Assembly (NCBI GenBank): GCA_041395625.1
Contig: JAWLAE010000005.1
Span: forward strand, 186,001 to 250,000
Source: CADEED01 sp041395625
GTDB lineage: Bacteria > Pseudomonadota > Gammaproteobacteria > Steroidobacterales > Steroidobacteraceae
Reading direction: 5' to 3'
Length of the DNA stretch: 64,000 bases
The notes beneath the pieces are model-generated. The model did not search any database. It saw nothing but the letters and a program-made list of their open reading frames with translations, and was not told the origin of the DNA. How positions within the stretch are numbered: position 1 is the stretch's first letter; each line of letters opens with the position of its first letter. This document shows positions 41,586-50,482 of the stretch, piece by piece. Made by a program: the position numbers and the translations under genes.

Positions 41586-43031
41586 ATGGAATTGGAATTT
41601 TTTGGTGCAGCGGGTGAGGTGACGGGTTCCTGTCACATCGTCCGCGCGGCCGGCAAGCAGCTGCTACTCGATTGCGGCATGATCCAGGGCGGGCGGGACG
41701 CACCGGCGCGCAATCGCCGCGATTTCCCCTTCAAGCCGCAGTCGATCGATGCCGTGGTGTTGAGTCATGCGCATCTCGATCATTGTGGTCGCCTGCCGCT
41801 CCTGGTGCAGCGGGGCTTTCGCGGGCCAATCTATACCAACCGCGCCTGCCGCGACCTGTTGCCGGTGTTGCTGAAGGATTCGGCCAAACTGGCCGAACGC
41901 GATGCGGAGCGGCGCAACCGTCATCGGGATGAAGATGATGACGATGTGGAGCCGCTCTACACACTCGAGGACGTCGAGCAGACTCTCGAGCTCGTGCGAG
42001 CGTTCACCTACGATGAACCCCATCGGCTCTTTGCCGGTATCACGGTCCGCGTGCGCGACGCCGGCCATATTCTGGGTTCCTCCAGTGTCGAGCTGTGGGT
42101 GACAGAAGCGGCTGTCACGCGCAAGCTGCTCTTCAGCGGCGATCTGGGTCAGTACGACTCACCGATCCTGCTCGATCCGCACGCGTTTCAGCAAGCGGAC
42201 GTGGTCTTGATGGAAAGCACCTACGGCAATCGGCTGCACCGCGACCGGGATGCCACCGAGCAGGAGCTGGGCGAGGTGCTCGCGGCGGCGTGGCGCGACC
42301 GGGGCAACGTCATCATCCCGGCGTTTGCGATCGGCCGCAGTCAGGAGCTCCTGTATCTGTTCGCGAAGCATTTCGAAGACTGGAACATGGGCCGCTGGAA
42401 GATCTTCCTCGACAGTCCAATGGCGATCGAAGCCAGCGAGATCTACTGGCAGCACGATGACCGCTACGATACAGAGGCATTGCATCTGCGGTCGGGATTC
42501 GGCTCGATGCCGCCGCTGCCGAACCTCGTCCTGTCACGCTCGGCGGACGAGTCGAAGTCCATCAACACGATGCGCCGCGGCGCGATCATCATCGCTGGCA
42601 GCGGCATGTGCACGGGCGGGCGCATTCTGCACCATCTGAAACGCCAGGCGGGTTGCAAGGAATGTCACATCGTCTTCACCGGTTTCCAGGCGCCGGGCAC
42701 GCTCGGCCGAATGATCGTCGATCGCTCGGAGAAGATCCGGATTCACGGCCAGCAGATCGAATTTGCGGCACAGGTACACACGCTGGGCGGGTTGTCAGCC
42801 CACGGTGATCAGCACGATCTGCTGCGTTGGTATGGTAGTTTGTCGAAACGGCCGCCAGTCTATCTGGTGCATGGCGAGAGCGAGGCTGCAGAGGCACTGG
42901 CCGTGGAGCTGCGCAAAACCGGCGCAACAGTCACCGTTGCTGAGCCGGGCCTCAAGGTGGCGCTCGCTGCCTTGCCAGCACTCGCTGACGATGCAATGGA
43001 AACCAACAATCAGCATGGAGTCCGACAATGA
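41586..43031 (+). CDS. Metallo-beta-lactamase/beta-CASP RNA-processing nuclease
   Basis: The product has 481 residues from ATG 41586. Motif 2 HxHxDH is SHAHLDHCGRLPLL near residue 60. The beta-CASP domain has MESTYGNRLH, VIIPAFAIGRSQELLYLFAK and IIAGSGMCTGGRILHHL. The C-terminal RMMBL part has LGGLSAHGDQHDLLRWY and VYLVHGESEAAEALAVEL. These are the features of CPSF73-like and RNase J-related nucleases, which cut RNA with two zinc ions. An acidic, Arg-rich insert (NRHRDEDDDDVEPLY) lies near residue 120. The next gene starts at the stop codon (ATGA overlap). Confidence 0.93.
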   Translation: MELEFFGAAGEVTGSCHIVRAAGKQLLLDCGMIQGGRDAPARNRRDFPFKPQSIDAVVLSHAHLDHCGRLPLLVQRGFRGPIYTNRACRDLLPVLLKDSAKLAERDAERRNRHRDEDDDDVEPLYTLEDVEQTLELVRAFTYDEPHRLFAGITVRVRDAGHILGSSSVELWVTEAAVTRKLLFSGDLGQYDSPILLDPHAFQQADVVLMESTYGNRLHRDRDATEQELGEVLAAAWRDRGNVIIPAFAIGRSQELLYLFAKHFEDWNMGRWKIFLDSPMAIEASEIYWQHDDRYDTEALHLRSGFGSMPPLPNLVLSRSADESKSINTMRRGAIIIAGSGMCTGGRILHHLKRQAGCKECHIVFTGFQAPGTLGRMIVDRSEKIRIHGQQIEFAAQVHTLGGLSAHGDQHDLLRWYGSLSKRPPVYLVHGESEAAEALAVELRKTGATVTVAEPGLKVALAALPALADDAMETNNQHGVRQ

Positions 43032-43810
43032 ACATTACTGTGCGACTGGGGCTTGGCGCGATCATGCTGCTCGGTGTGCTCACGTTACTGAATGCTTGCG
43101 GCACGCGGGCCGGCAAGCCCGACGGCAAGGTGCTGCTGGTGATCGGTGCCACGGGTGGTACCGGCGAGCAGGTCGTTACGCAGGCGTTGGCGCAGGGCTA
43201 CCGCGTGCGCGCACTGGTGCGCAATGAACCGCGCGCCCGCGACCTGCTCGGCGACAAAGTGCAGCTCTTCGTGGGCGACGTGCGCGATCCCTCGTCCATG
43301 GCGAGTGCCTTCCGCGGTGCCGATTACGTCATTTCAGCGCTCGGCTCGAACAGCCGCCGCGACCCGGAGAACAAGCCAGAGTACATCGACTACGGCGGTA
43401 CCAAGTCGATCGCAGAACTGTCGAAAGCGGCCGGAGTGCAGCAGTTGGTAGTCGTTTCATCGATGGGTGTCACCGATCCTGACCATGCGCTCAACAAACT
43501 GCTCGACAACATCATGGTCTGGAAACTCCGCGGCGAAGACGCGGTGCGCGCCAGCGGCGTGCGCTATACGATCGTACGACCGGCGGGGTTGTCGGTGGAG
43601 CCGGGTGGCGTGCATGGCATCCACCTGACGCAGGGCGACCCCAAGGGCGTCGTGGCGCAAATTCCCCGCGCCGACGTGGCCGCGGTGTGTCTGGCAGTGC
43701 TTGGACGTCGCGCGGCGTACGACACCACCTTCGAGGTCATGGGTGACAAGCAGGCAGGGCCAGTTGACTGGGACACACTGTTCGCCGGTTTGCGCGGCGA
43801 TCGTGGCTGA
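43028..43810 (+). CDS. NmrA/SDR-a-type NAD(P)-binding protein with a lipoprotein-like leader
   Basis: The product has 260 residues. The Rossmann motif is LVIGATGGTGEQVVTQALAQ, and further family motifs are VRALVRNEPRARDLLGDKVQ, ADYVISALGSNS and VRYTIVRPAGLSVEPGG. Unusually it begins with a signal-like segment ending in TLLNACGTRAG. If real, Cys24 would be lipidated and the enzyme held at the membrane, in a compartment where NAD(P)H is scarce. It overlaps the beta-CASP stop by ATGA, and the transporter gene starts 8 bases before its stop. Members act as redox sensors or epimerases. The substrate is unknown. Confidence 0.82.
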   Translation: MNITVRLGLGAIMLLGVLTLLNACGTRAGKPDGKVLLVIGATGGTGEQVVTQALAQGYRVRALVRNEPRARDLLGDKVQLFVGDVRDPSSMASAFRGADYVISALGSNSRRDPENKPEYIDYGGTKSIAELSKAAGVQQLVVVSSMGVTDPDHALNKLLDNIMVWKLRGEDAVRASGVRYTIVRPAGLSVEPGGVHGIHLTQGDPKGVVAQIPRADVAAVCLAVLGRRAAYDTTFEVMGDKQAGPVDWDTLFAGLRGDRG

Positions 43811-45128
43811 CACGACGGATTCTGCGCCCGGCAAACCACTGTTTCATTTGTTGGCACGGTTCGTGCGGGTATCACCGCACGAGGCGCCGCTCGTGGGTGT
43901 CGCTTTCCTGCTGTTCTTCTTCGTGCTCGGCAGCTACTTTGCAGTGCGACCAGTGCGGGAGACGATCGCCACAGTGTTGGGGCAGAACCGGGTGGCGGAT
44001 TTGTGGCTGTACACGGCGAGCTTCGCGCTGCTGATCGTGCCGCTCTATGGGTGGCTGGTGGCGCGCGTTCGTCGCAGTGTGTTGTTACCCTGCATTTACG
44101 CTGCTGTCGCGCTCGTTCTCGCCATTATCGGTACGTTGTTAGGCCGTCATCCCGGCGACCACCAGATCGGCGCATTCTTCTATGTTTGGATCAGCGTGCT
44201 CAATCTGATGCTGGTTTCCGTGTTCTGGAGCTTCCTGCTCGAAGTGTTCTCGAGCGAACAGAGTCGCCGACTCTTCGGCTTCATCGCCGCCGGTGGCACG
44301 CTGGGCGCGCTCGCTGGGCCACTCATCACTCGGTTCGTCGTCGGTCCATTCGGCAATGCTGGGGTGCTCTATGTGAGTACGGCCGGCTTCCTCGGTGCGA
44401 TCGCTTGCCAGCGTGTGCTGTTGCGGCTTTGGGCGCGAACGCAGCTCACGCTGTCGAACCCTGAGTCACAGCCCGCTGAGGCGGCCCGCCCCGACCGTGG
44501 ACTTGGTGGCAACCCCTTCGCCGGCATTGCCACGGTACTCAAGTCGCGCTACCTGCTCGGGGTCGCCCTGTTCGTGGTGCTGCTGTCCCTGGTCAACACA
44601 CTGCTGTACTTCGAGCAGTTGCGAATCGTGGAGCAGACCTTCCCTGATCTGACGCGCCGTACCGAGGTATTCGCGAATATCGACATGCTGGTGCAAGCGC
44701 TCACGATCCTGTCACAGTTGCTGCTGACTGGCTGGATCGCCACGCGCCTGGGTGTCAGCACGCTGCTGACGATCGTGCCCGTGGCGATGATCTGCGGATT
44801 CCTGCTGCTGGCGGCATTCAATGTGTTCGGCATCATCGCACTGGCGCTGGTGGTACGACGTTGGGGCGAGTATGCGTTCGTGCGACCGGGCCGCGAGATG
44901 CTGTTCAGCCGGCTCGATACCGAAGCCAAGTACAAAGCCAAGAGCTTCATCGATGTGCCGGTCTATCGGTTGGCTGATTATGCTGGCGCTCAAGCCAAGG
45001 CGGCGATCGAAGCGCTCGGCACGACGCCCGTGGTCGTTGCGCTTCTGGGCGCTCTGGCAGGCACCTTGTGGGCACTGAATGGCTGGTTGTTAGGTCGACG
45101 CTATGATCGCGCGACCAGCGCTGACTGA
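43803..45128 (+). CDS. MFS-type nucleotide (NTP/NTP) transporter-like protein
   Basis: The product has 441 residues from GTG 43803. About eleven membrane segments are visible. The first, VAFLLFFFVLGSYFAVRPVR followed by ETIATVLGQ, matches the ATP/ADP translocase-like branch of MFS, as does VWISVLNLMLVSVFWSFLLE. Known relatives exchange nucleotides in intracellular bacteria, but free-living bacteria carry related proteins of unknown substrate. It overlaps the NmrA-like gene by 8 bases, so the two are coupled. It ends 6 bases from the convergent CheA-like gene. Confidence 0.85.
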   Translation: MADTTDSAPGKPLFHLLARFVRVSPHEAPLVGVAFLLFFFVLGSYFAVRPVRETIATVLGQNRVADLWLYTASFALLIVPLYGWLVARVRRSVLLPCIYAAVALVLAIIGTLLGRHPGDHQIGAFFYVWISVLNLMLVSVFWSFLLEVFSSEQSRRLFGFIAAGGTLGALAGPLITRFVVGPFGNAGVLYVSTAGFLGAIACQRVLLRLWARTQLTLSNPESQPAEAARPDRGLGGNPFAGIATVLKSRYLLGVALFVVLLSLVNTLLYFEQLRIVEQTFPDLTRRTEVFANIDMLVQALTILSQLLLTGWIATRLGVSTLLTIVPVAMICGFLLLAAFNVFGIIALALVVRRWGEYAFVRPGREMLFSRLDTEAKYKAKSFIDVPVYRLADYAGAQAKAAIEALGTTPVVVALLGALAGTLWALNGWLLGRRYDRATSAD

Positions 45129-45134
45129 TCGGAC

Positions 45135-46751
45135 TCAGGCCACCTTCCGCCGCAGTGCCCGCGGCAACATGATGCGAAAGCGCGTGAACTCACCCGGCTT
45201 GGTCGCAACGCCGACCTTCCCGCCGAGTGTGTGTACGCGCTCCCGCACCAGATCCATACCGATTGCACCCACGTGCTCGGGCCCGTTCGCGGCTGTGCTG
45301 AACCCGGGCCGAAAGATCAGACTGGCGAGCTTCCGTTGATCGATGCGGTCGGCCACAGCCGCTGTCAGGATTCCCTGTTCGATCGCCACCGCGCGAATGC
45401 GCGCGTAGTTGAGCCCGCGGCCATCGTCCTGGAATGACAGATTGAATGCACCGCGCTCGTCAATGTCGAATTGGACGACGAAAGTGCCAGCCCGCGGCTT
45501 GCCATGCTGTTCACGCTCTGCGGGCGATTCGAGGCCATGCAGCACACTGTTGCGCACCAGGTGGGCGAGGATCTCCTGCAGCTCTGCATACAGATTGTCC
45601 GGAACATCCTCGAGTCCTACCGACACGACAGAAACCTCGCGCCCACGCTCGGCGGCAATGTCGCTGGCAAGCCGACGAACGAAAGCGCCGAGATCCTCGC
45701 TGACTGCAGCTTGTGGCCCGGGCAGCAGCTGCGTTGCGACATAGTCGTCACTCGATTCGTCGTCGTTGGCCGCCGCAGCCGGGCTCGGTACGCTGTGACC
45801 CAGCGTTTCACCCATCAGCGCGATATGACTGAAAAGATCGTCCAGTTTGACGGCCAGCGGCAGGAAATCGTTGCCAGTAAGTGTCGGCTTGTCATGCAGG
45901 CCGAGCAGCAACTGCTCGAAATCGCTCGCCTGCTGCACGACTGTCAGCAGCGACAGCTCGGCGGCGCGTGTGCGCAGTGCGGCGATCAGTTCCTGGATCC
46001 GGTTGAGTTTCTCGCGGAACGCCTGTTCGGCGCGTGCCGGCATCCGCAACATGGCGCGTACCTGGGCGGTCTTGCTGCTGGCATCCTGCAGAAAGCCTGC
46101 GAGTGCAGTGCCGTCGCGCTGCAGTCGCTGGGTGATGGCGAGCAGATCTTGTGGTGGCGCCGGTTCGGCGGCAGGCGCTGCGACCGCAGTTGCCTCCTCG
46201 GCAGCACCCGTCGTGGCGGCTTCCGGGGCGTCGTCGATCGGGGCGACCGGCGCTGCCCGGGCCGCGGCGGTTCGCTCGGCCAGTGTGACCAGGATGCCGG
46301 CCAGCATCCCGTGCGAGTCGATTTTCTCGAATGTAAATCTGACATGACGGCCGTGCAGTTCGACGTCCGCAAGTGGGTTGTCAGCCGGCTCAGCGCGCAG
46401 CATTGCCTCGAGATAGGCGACGGTTTGCAAGCGTCGATCTTCGGTGACATTGCCCGATAGCAGATTCGACAATCTGGTGCCGGCGACGCCGTCCCGGCCA
46501 AGCAGGTTGCTCGCCGACGCGGGGATTCGTCCGACCACGCGCTGTTCCGCGTCGATAATGAATGCGGTCCGGGGAACTGCGCCGAGCACGGCTTCCAGCC
46601 GGAGCTGCGCAAGCAGTGCTTCGTGCCGGGAGAAGAGCGACTTACGACGCAGGGTACGTGCGTGCAGGACAGCCGCAGCCAGGGCGCCCAGCAACACAAC
46701 AGTGAGTCCGTAAGCGATGACGGCTCCGTTTCCGATCGCGGTAAGTAACAT
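45135..46751 (-). CDS. CheA-like ATPase with a membrane anchor
   Basis: The product has 538 residues. An N-terminal membrane segment (AVIAYGLTVVLLGALAAAVL) leads to a PAS-like part (VPRTAFIIDAEQRVVGRIPA). A Pro/Ala linker (165-205) follows, then a helical region with RIQELIAALRTRAAELSLL. The C-terminal HATPase domain shows LVRNSVLHGLESPAER (N box), FQDDGRGLNYARIRAVAIEQ (G1) and IGMDLVRERVHTLGGKV (G2), which is CheA-style. No CheW-like domain follows and I see no HPt motif of the H-x-x-K-G type, so phosphotransfer may be different or lost. It is the last gene of a three-gene minus-strand cluster with the kinase and the TonB protein. Confidence 0.85.
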   Translation of the reverse strand: MLLTAIGNGAVIAYGLTVVLLGALAAAVLHARTLRRKSLFSRHEALLAQLRLEAVLGAVPRTAFIIDAEQRVVGRIPASASNLLGRDGVAGTRLSNLLSGNVTEDRRLQTVAYLEAMLRAEPADNPLADVELHGRHVRFTFEKIDSHGMLAGILVTLAERTAAARAAPVAPIDDAPEAATTGAAEEATAVAAPAAEPAPPQDLLAITQRLQRDGTALAGFLQDASSKTAQVRAMLRMPARAEQAFREKLNRIQELIAALRTRAAELSLLTVVQQASDFEQLLLGLHDKPTLTGNDFLPLAVKLDDLFSHIALMGETLGHSVPSPAAAANDDESSDDYVATQLLPGPQAAVSEDLGAFVRRLASDIAAERGREVSVVSVGLEDVPDNLYAELQEILAHLVRNSVLHGLESPAEREQHGKPRAGTFVVQFDIDERGAFNLSFQDDGRGLNYARIRAVAIEQGILTAAVADRIDQRKLASLIFRPGFSTAANGPEHVGAIGMDLVRERVHTLGGKVGVATKPGEFTRFRIMLPRALRRKVA

Positions 46752-46790
46752 CCTGCGATCTCAGCGGGCTTGCGCCCGCGGCACCGTGAC

Positions 46791-48251
46791 CTAGTTCACG
46801 ACTGAGGCGACGGCGGGCTGGTCGTTGTCCGGAGCTGTAGCCTGGATCACAGGCTCGGCGGCCGGTTCGCCAGTCTGCGCGCGATCGAGTGCCTCCAGCA
46901 CAGCATTGGCCGACTCGAATCTTTCGTCGCGGTCTTTGGCCATCAGCCGATCGAGCAGCCATTGCCAGTGCGCGAATTCGACCGGCAGCAGCGGCACCGG
47001 CGCATCGACGTGCTGGCGCAGCACATCCATTGCTGAAGCGCCGAGATGCGGTTTCTTGCCGGCCAGCATCTCGTAGAAAATGACCCCGAGACTGTACAGA
47101 TCGGTCCGCGGGTCGAGGTTGTTGCCCTGCGCCTGCTCCGGGCTCATGTAGTAGGGCGAGCCGCGCAGCACGCCCGTACGCGTGGTGCCATCGCCCGCCA
47201 GCAGATTGCGGGCCAGTCCGAAATCGATGAGGACTACGCTGCCGTCCTCGCGCAGCATCACGTTCGGTGGCTTGAGGTCGCGATGCACGATGCCCGCTGC
47301 ATGCACGACGTTGAGTGCCGAGGCAATGTCGCGCACGAAGGCGAGCGCCTCGTCGAGCGAGATCGGATGTTGCAGGCGCGCCTTGAGATCGCCGCAGGGA
47401 AAGTACTCCATCGCCAGGTATTCGCGTCCGGCGTGCGTGCCATAGTCGAAGATCTGCACGACCGAAGTGTCGTGCACGGTAGCGAGTGCGTGATACTCGC
47501 GCTCGAACAACGCGCGGTCGACGGTAACTGAATCGTCGTTCTCGCCGGCCGGGCCGGGCTCGTCGCGTACGCGCTTGCTGATCTTGAGCGCAACTTTGCG
47601 CTCGAGTGCCGCGCTCATCGCGAGATAGACCGCTGCGGCGTCCGACTCTCCCAGCTGCTGCAGTATCGTGTAGCCAGGCAGTCCGCCTGCGTCGGCGACG
47701 GCCGCTCTGGCTGCGATGGCACCGTCTGGTGGCGCCACTTGGTCGACTGGCGCGGGCGGTACCGCGCCCGGTTTGTCCGGCGCAATAGCGGCAACCGCCA
47801 CGACACTCGGCTGCTGCTGCGTGCGACGGTCCTGGCGGCTCTGGCGTTCCCGCTGAATTGCGCGCAGGGCCAAGCGCACGGCGTTCTGCATCCGAAAAGG
47901 TGTCAGCAGCCGCTTCGGCAAGTAGTCCAGCACACCGAGGCGGATAGCGCGAACAGCGGTCAGTTCGCTGCCACCCTCCGCCAGCACGATCAGTTCCGGG
48001 AATGCCGGCTGGTTCTTCAGTTTGCGCAACCAGTCGAGGCCGCCGGACTCAGTGTCCTCCGGCGTCTCGCCGAAAGTGAGTCCGACGAGCGCGAGATCGT
48101 AGTCGCGTACGGTGATGCCCGCCCGCACGCGCCGCAGTTCGTTCAGATCCATGACGCGCAGGGAGGCAGCCGGCCAGCCGGCCTCGAGCGAATGGCGCAG
48201 CCAGGCGCCGAACTTCGCATCGTCCACTGCGATCAGAAAGCGGTCAGCCAT
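46791..48251 (-). CDS. Ser/Thr protein kinase with N-terminal degenerate receiver
   Basis: The product has 486 residues. Residues 1-130 have a receiver-like fold: FLIAVDDAKFGAWLRHS (acidic pair), DLALVGLTFGE where the phosphoacceptor Asp would be but is Gly, and LDYLPKRLLTPFRM with the Lys. It therefore probably does not accept phosphate. After a Pro/Ala linker comes a Hanks-type kinase domain: LGESDAAAVYLAMS (a degenerate Gly loop), RKVALKISKRVRD (Lys), IVHRDLKPPNVMLRED, LIDFGLARNLL and GSPYYMSPEQAQG. The catalytic residues are kept. The C-terminus is Pro/Ala-rich. It lies 9 bases after the TonB-like gene and 39 bases before the CheA-like gene. Confidence 0.9.
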   Translation of the reverse strand: MADRFLIAVDDAKFGAWLRHSLEAGWPAASLRVMDLNELRRVRAGITVRDYDLALVGLTFGETPEDTESGGLDWLRKLKNQPAFPELIVLAEGGSELTAVRAIRLGVLDYLPKRLLTPFRMQNAVRLALRAIQRERQSRQDRRTQQQPSVVAVAAIAPDKPGAVPPAPVDQVAPPDGAIAARAAVADAGGLPGYTILQQLGESDAAAVYLAMSAALERKVALKISKRVRDEPGPAGENDDSVTVDRALFEREYHALATVHDTSVVQIFDYGTHAGREYLAMEYFPCGDLKARLQHPISLDEALAFVRDIASALNVVHAAGIVHRDLKPPNVMLREDGSVVLIDFGLARNLLAGDGTTRTGVLRGSPYYMSPEQAQGNNLDPRTDLYSLGVIFYEMLAGKKPHLGASAMDVLRQHVDAPVPLLPVEFAHWQWLLDRLMAKDRDERFESANAVLEALDRAQTGEPAAEPVIQATAPDNDQPAVASVVN

Positions 48252-48260
48252 GGGAGCTGA

Positions 48261-50225
48261 CTACTCGTCCGATAAATTGAATCGAATGCGCAGCCTGGCG
48301 CGCTGCTCGATCACGGTACCGTTCTGCATCACAGGCTTGTAGCGCCAGCGCCGCACCGCGTCGAGGGCGGAGTCCTCAAAAACGCCGTTTGGCTCCGCCG
48401 CCAGCACCTGCGGGTCCTTGACCGCGCCGTCAGTGCCGACCGTGAACTCGATTTCCACCCAGCCATCCCGGCCACGGGATCGGGCTGCCGCCGGGTAGCG
48501 GGGCTGTACAAAACGGACGTTCTCGAGTGTATTCGCCGCGACCACGGCGGCCGCTGCCGCCGGCTGGCTGGCACCAGCGGGGGGCGTCGTGGTCGCGGTG
48601 CTGCCTCCGGCAGCGGGCGGTGTTGCGGTGGCGCCGGTGAGCCGTGCACGGGCCGCCGCCAGGTCGCGCGTTACCGCGGCGATGTCCGGGCTGCTGTAAC
48701 CGATGCTACGGCTTTCGGCGAGCCAGCGGTCGGTGCCCGCAAGGTCATTGCGACCGAGCGCAATGCGAGCCTCCTTCAGCATTTCGGCGCCGAGACTCTG
48801 GCGCGCCTGCACCGTGGCCGGATGCGCGGAGTCGGCTTCCAACAGCGCACGGTAGTAGCCACGCGCGCTGTCATCCGCCGGCTCGAGCAGACGATTGGCG
48901 CCGATGGCCTGGCGAAACGACTGCGTGAGCTGCGTGATCGTGGCCGCCTTGTCGGTGATCTGGGCCTGCTGCAGGATGCGGCGCACCTCGGCTACTGCCG
49001 TCCGGGCGGCGCGCGCCTCTTCGGCGTTCGCCAGCCAACGTTCTGCGTCCGCCAGGTCGCCGCGGCTGGCAGCGGCAGTGGCGCGATCGAGCATGGCCGA
49101 CTGCAGATCGCGTGTCGCGCGCGTCAAGCCCGGTTCATTGGGGGACGCGCGGCGCGCTGCTTCGATATAGAAACGCGCGTTGTCCTGCGCTGGTTCGATG
49201 AGACTGCCGCTCGCGAGCCGCTGACTCGCCAGCCGGAGAAATCCGGCGGCCTGCTCGTTGGCGTTGCTGCGAGTGTCAGTCTGCGTCTGGTTCAGCGCGA
49301 CGCGTTCACGTTCCTTGGTCACCTGCACGGCGAGGAACGCGGCGCGGCTGCTGCCCGGGGCGAGCGCAATCGCCTGATTGATCTGCACCTCGGCCTCGTC
49401 CGGATTCTCCGCGAGCAACGCAGCTTCCGCCGCCGACAGCAGTTTGTCGACCACCCGCTCGATCCCGGCGCGCGCCTTGGGGTTGTTAGGTTCGAGTGCC
49501 AACACAGCGCGATAGCGATCGGCTGCGCCAGACTGGGCCGGGGTGAGGTATTCGCCCTTCACATAGGCAGCATCACCGGCGCTCAGCAGACCGGCGATCC
49601 GGTTGGCTTGCACGGCGGCGGCATCTACTGCCGGCGGGGCCGTCGCTTGCGGCGCAGGCGCTTCGGGCGAACGCGATGCGAGCCAGCCACCCACAGCAAC
49701 CAATAACAGAAGCGCGGCACCGGCACCGATGTAGAGCTTGTTGTTTGGCGTTGGGCCGCGAGTGCCCGCACCGCGTGGCGCAGCGGGCGCCGGTGCATCA
49801 GCCAGCTCGGCGTGCTCGACATCATGGCGCCGCAGCGCCGCCTCGAGGAATAGTCGGGCACGTTCCGGCGAGACTGGTCGATGCAGAAACCGGTACACGA
49901 CATTGCTGGTGATCAACTTCGAGAGCGCCGCCTGGTCTTCCGGACCACCCGCCACGACCAGCACCAGGTCGGGGAATTGCGCCTTAATACGTGCGACGAA
50001 CTCGTCGATCGGCGCATGGACTGCCGCGCTGTCGATCAGTACCGCACCTACTTGCTTGTCGAGGAGTTGGGTGGCCAGCTCGGTATCGACGGCGACCGCC
50101 ACGACCTCGTGTTCGTGCGCGGTGGCGCGCCGGACAGTCGTCAGCAGCGCCGTGTTGGCGGACAGCACTGCGACTGCGCCGGTAGGCGCAGGGACAATCG
50201 CAGCGGTCGACGCGGCTATCGACAT
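48261..50225 (-). CDS. Membrane protein with N-terminal degenerate receiver and C-terminal TonB domain
   Basis: The product has 654 residues. The N-terminal 130 residues are receiver-like: GAVAVLSANTALLTTVRRA, KQVGAVLIDSAAVHAPIDE, LVLVVAGGPEDQAAL, then VYRFLHRPVSPERARLF, where the conserved Lys is Arg/His. A membrane segment near 160-182 (LYIGAGAALLLLVAVGGWLA) follows. The large middle part is repeat-rich and helical, TPR-like in style (AVLALEPNNPKARAGIERVV, DEAEVQINQAIALAPGSSRA). The end is a TonB domain: VRFVQPRYPAAARSRGRDGW and VRRWRYKPVMQNG. This couples cytoplasmic signal parts to a periplasmic TonB end. It is the first gene of the cluster with the kinase. Confidence 0.88.
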   Translation of the reverse strand: MSIAASTAAIVPAPTGAVAVLSANTALLTTVRRATAHEHEVVAVAVDTELATQLLDKQVGAVLIDSAAVHAPIDEFVARIKAQFPDLVLVVAGGPEDQAALSKLITSNVVYRFLHRPVSPERARLFLEAALRRHDVEHAELADAPAPAAPRGAGTRGPTPNNKLYIGAGAALLLLVAVGGWLASRSPEAPAPQATAPPAVDAAAVQANRIAGLLSAGDAAYVKGEYLTPAQSGAADRYRAVLALEPNNPKARAGIERVVDKLLSAAEAALLAENPDEAEVQINQAIALAPGSSRAAFLAVQVTKERERVALNQTQTDTRSNANEQAAGFLRLASQRLASGSLIEPAQDNARFYIEAARRASPNEPGLTRATRDLQSAMLDRATAAASRGDLADAERWLANAEEARAARTAVAEVRRILQQAQITDKAATITQLTQSFRQAIGANRLLEPADDSARGYYRALLEADSAHPATVQARQSLGAEMLKEARIALGRNDLAGTDRWLAESRSIGYSSPDIAAVTRDLAAARARLTGATATPPAAGGSTATTTPPAGASQPAAAAAVVAANTLENVRFVQPRYPAAARSRGRDGWVEIEFTVGTDGAVKDPQVLAAEPNGVFEDSALDAVRRWRYKPVMQNGTVIEQRARLRIRFNLSDE

Positions 50226-50482
50226 CGATAGGTTACCTTGGCGTTGCTCGGCGACACGGGCCGTAAGCGGCCTTGCACAGCGCCGCCTCTGGCCTGCACT
50301 GCGGACGCGGTCTCATTTCCGACTAGATGTTAAGTCTATAGGGACATCACGCAAGCTGCTAATTCCAGCTCAGAATCGCAAACTTAGTTGGCCCTGCGCC
50401 CGCACTGTGTGACGGCCATCTCAGTCCCGCGATATTGCGCCGGACGGTGCAAGATCGGGACGCAACCGTTACCGTATAGATC

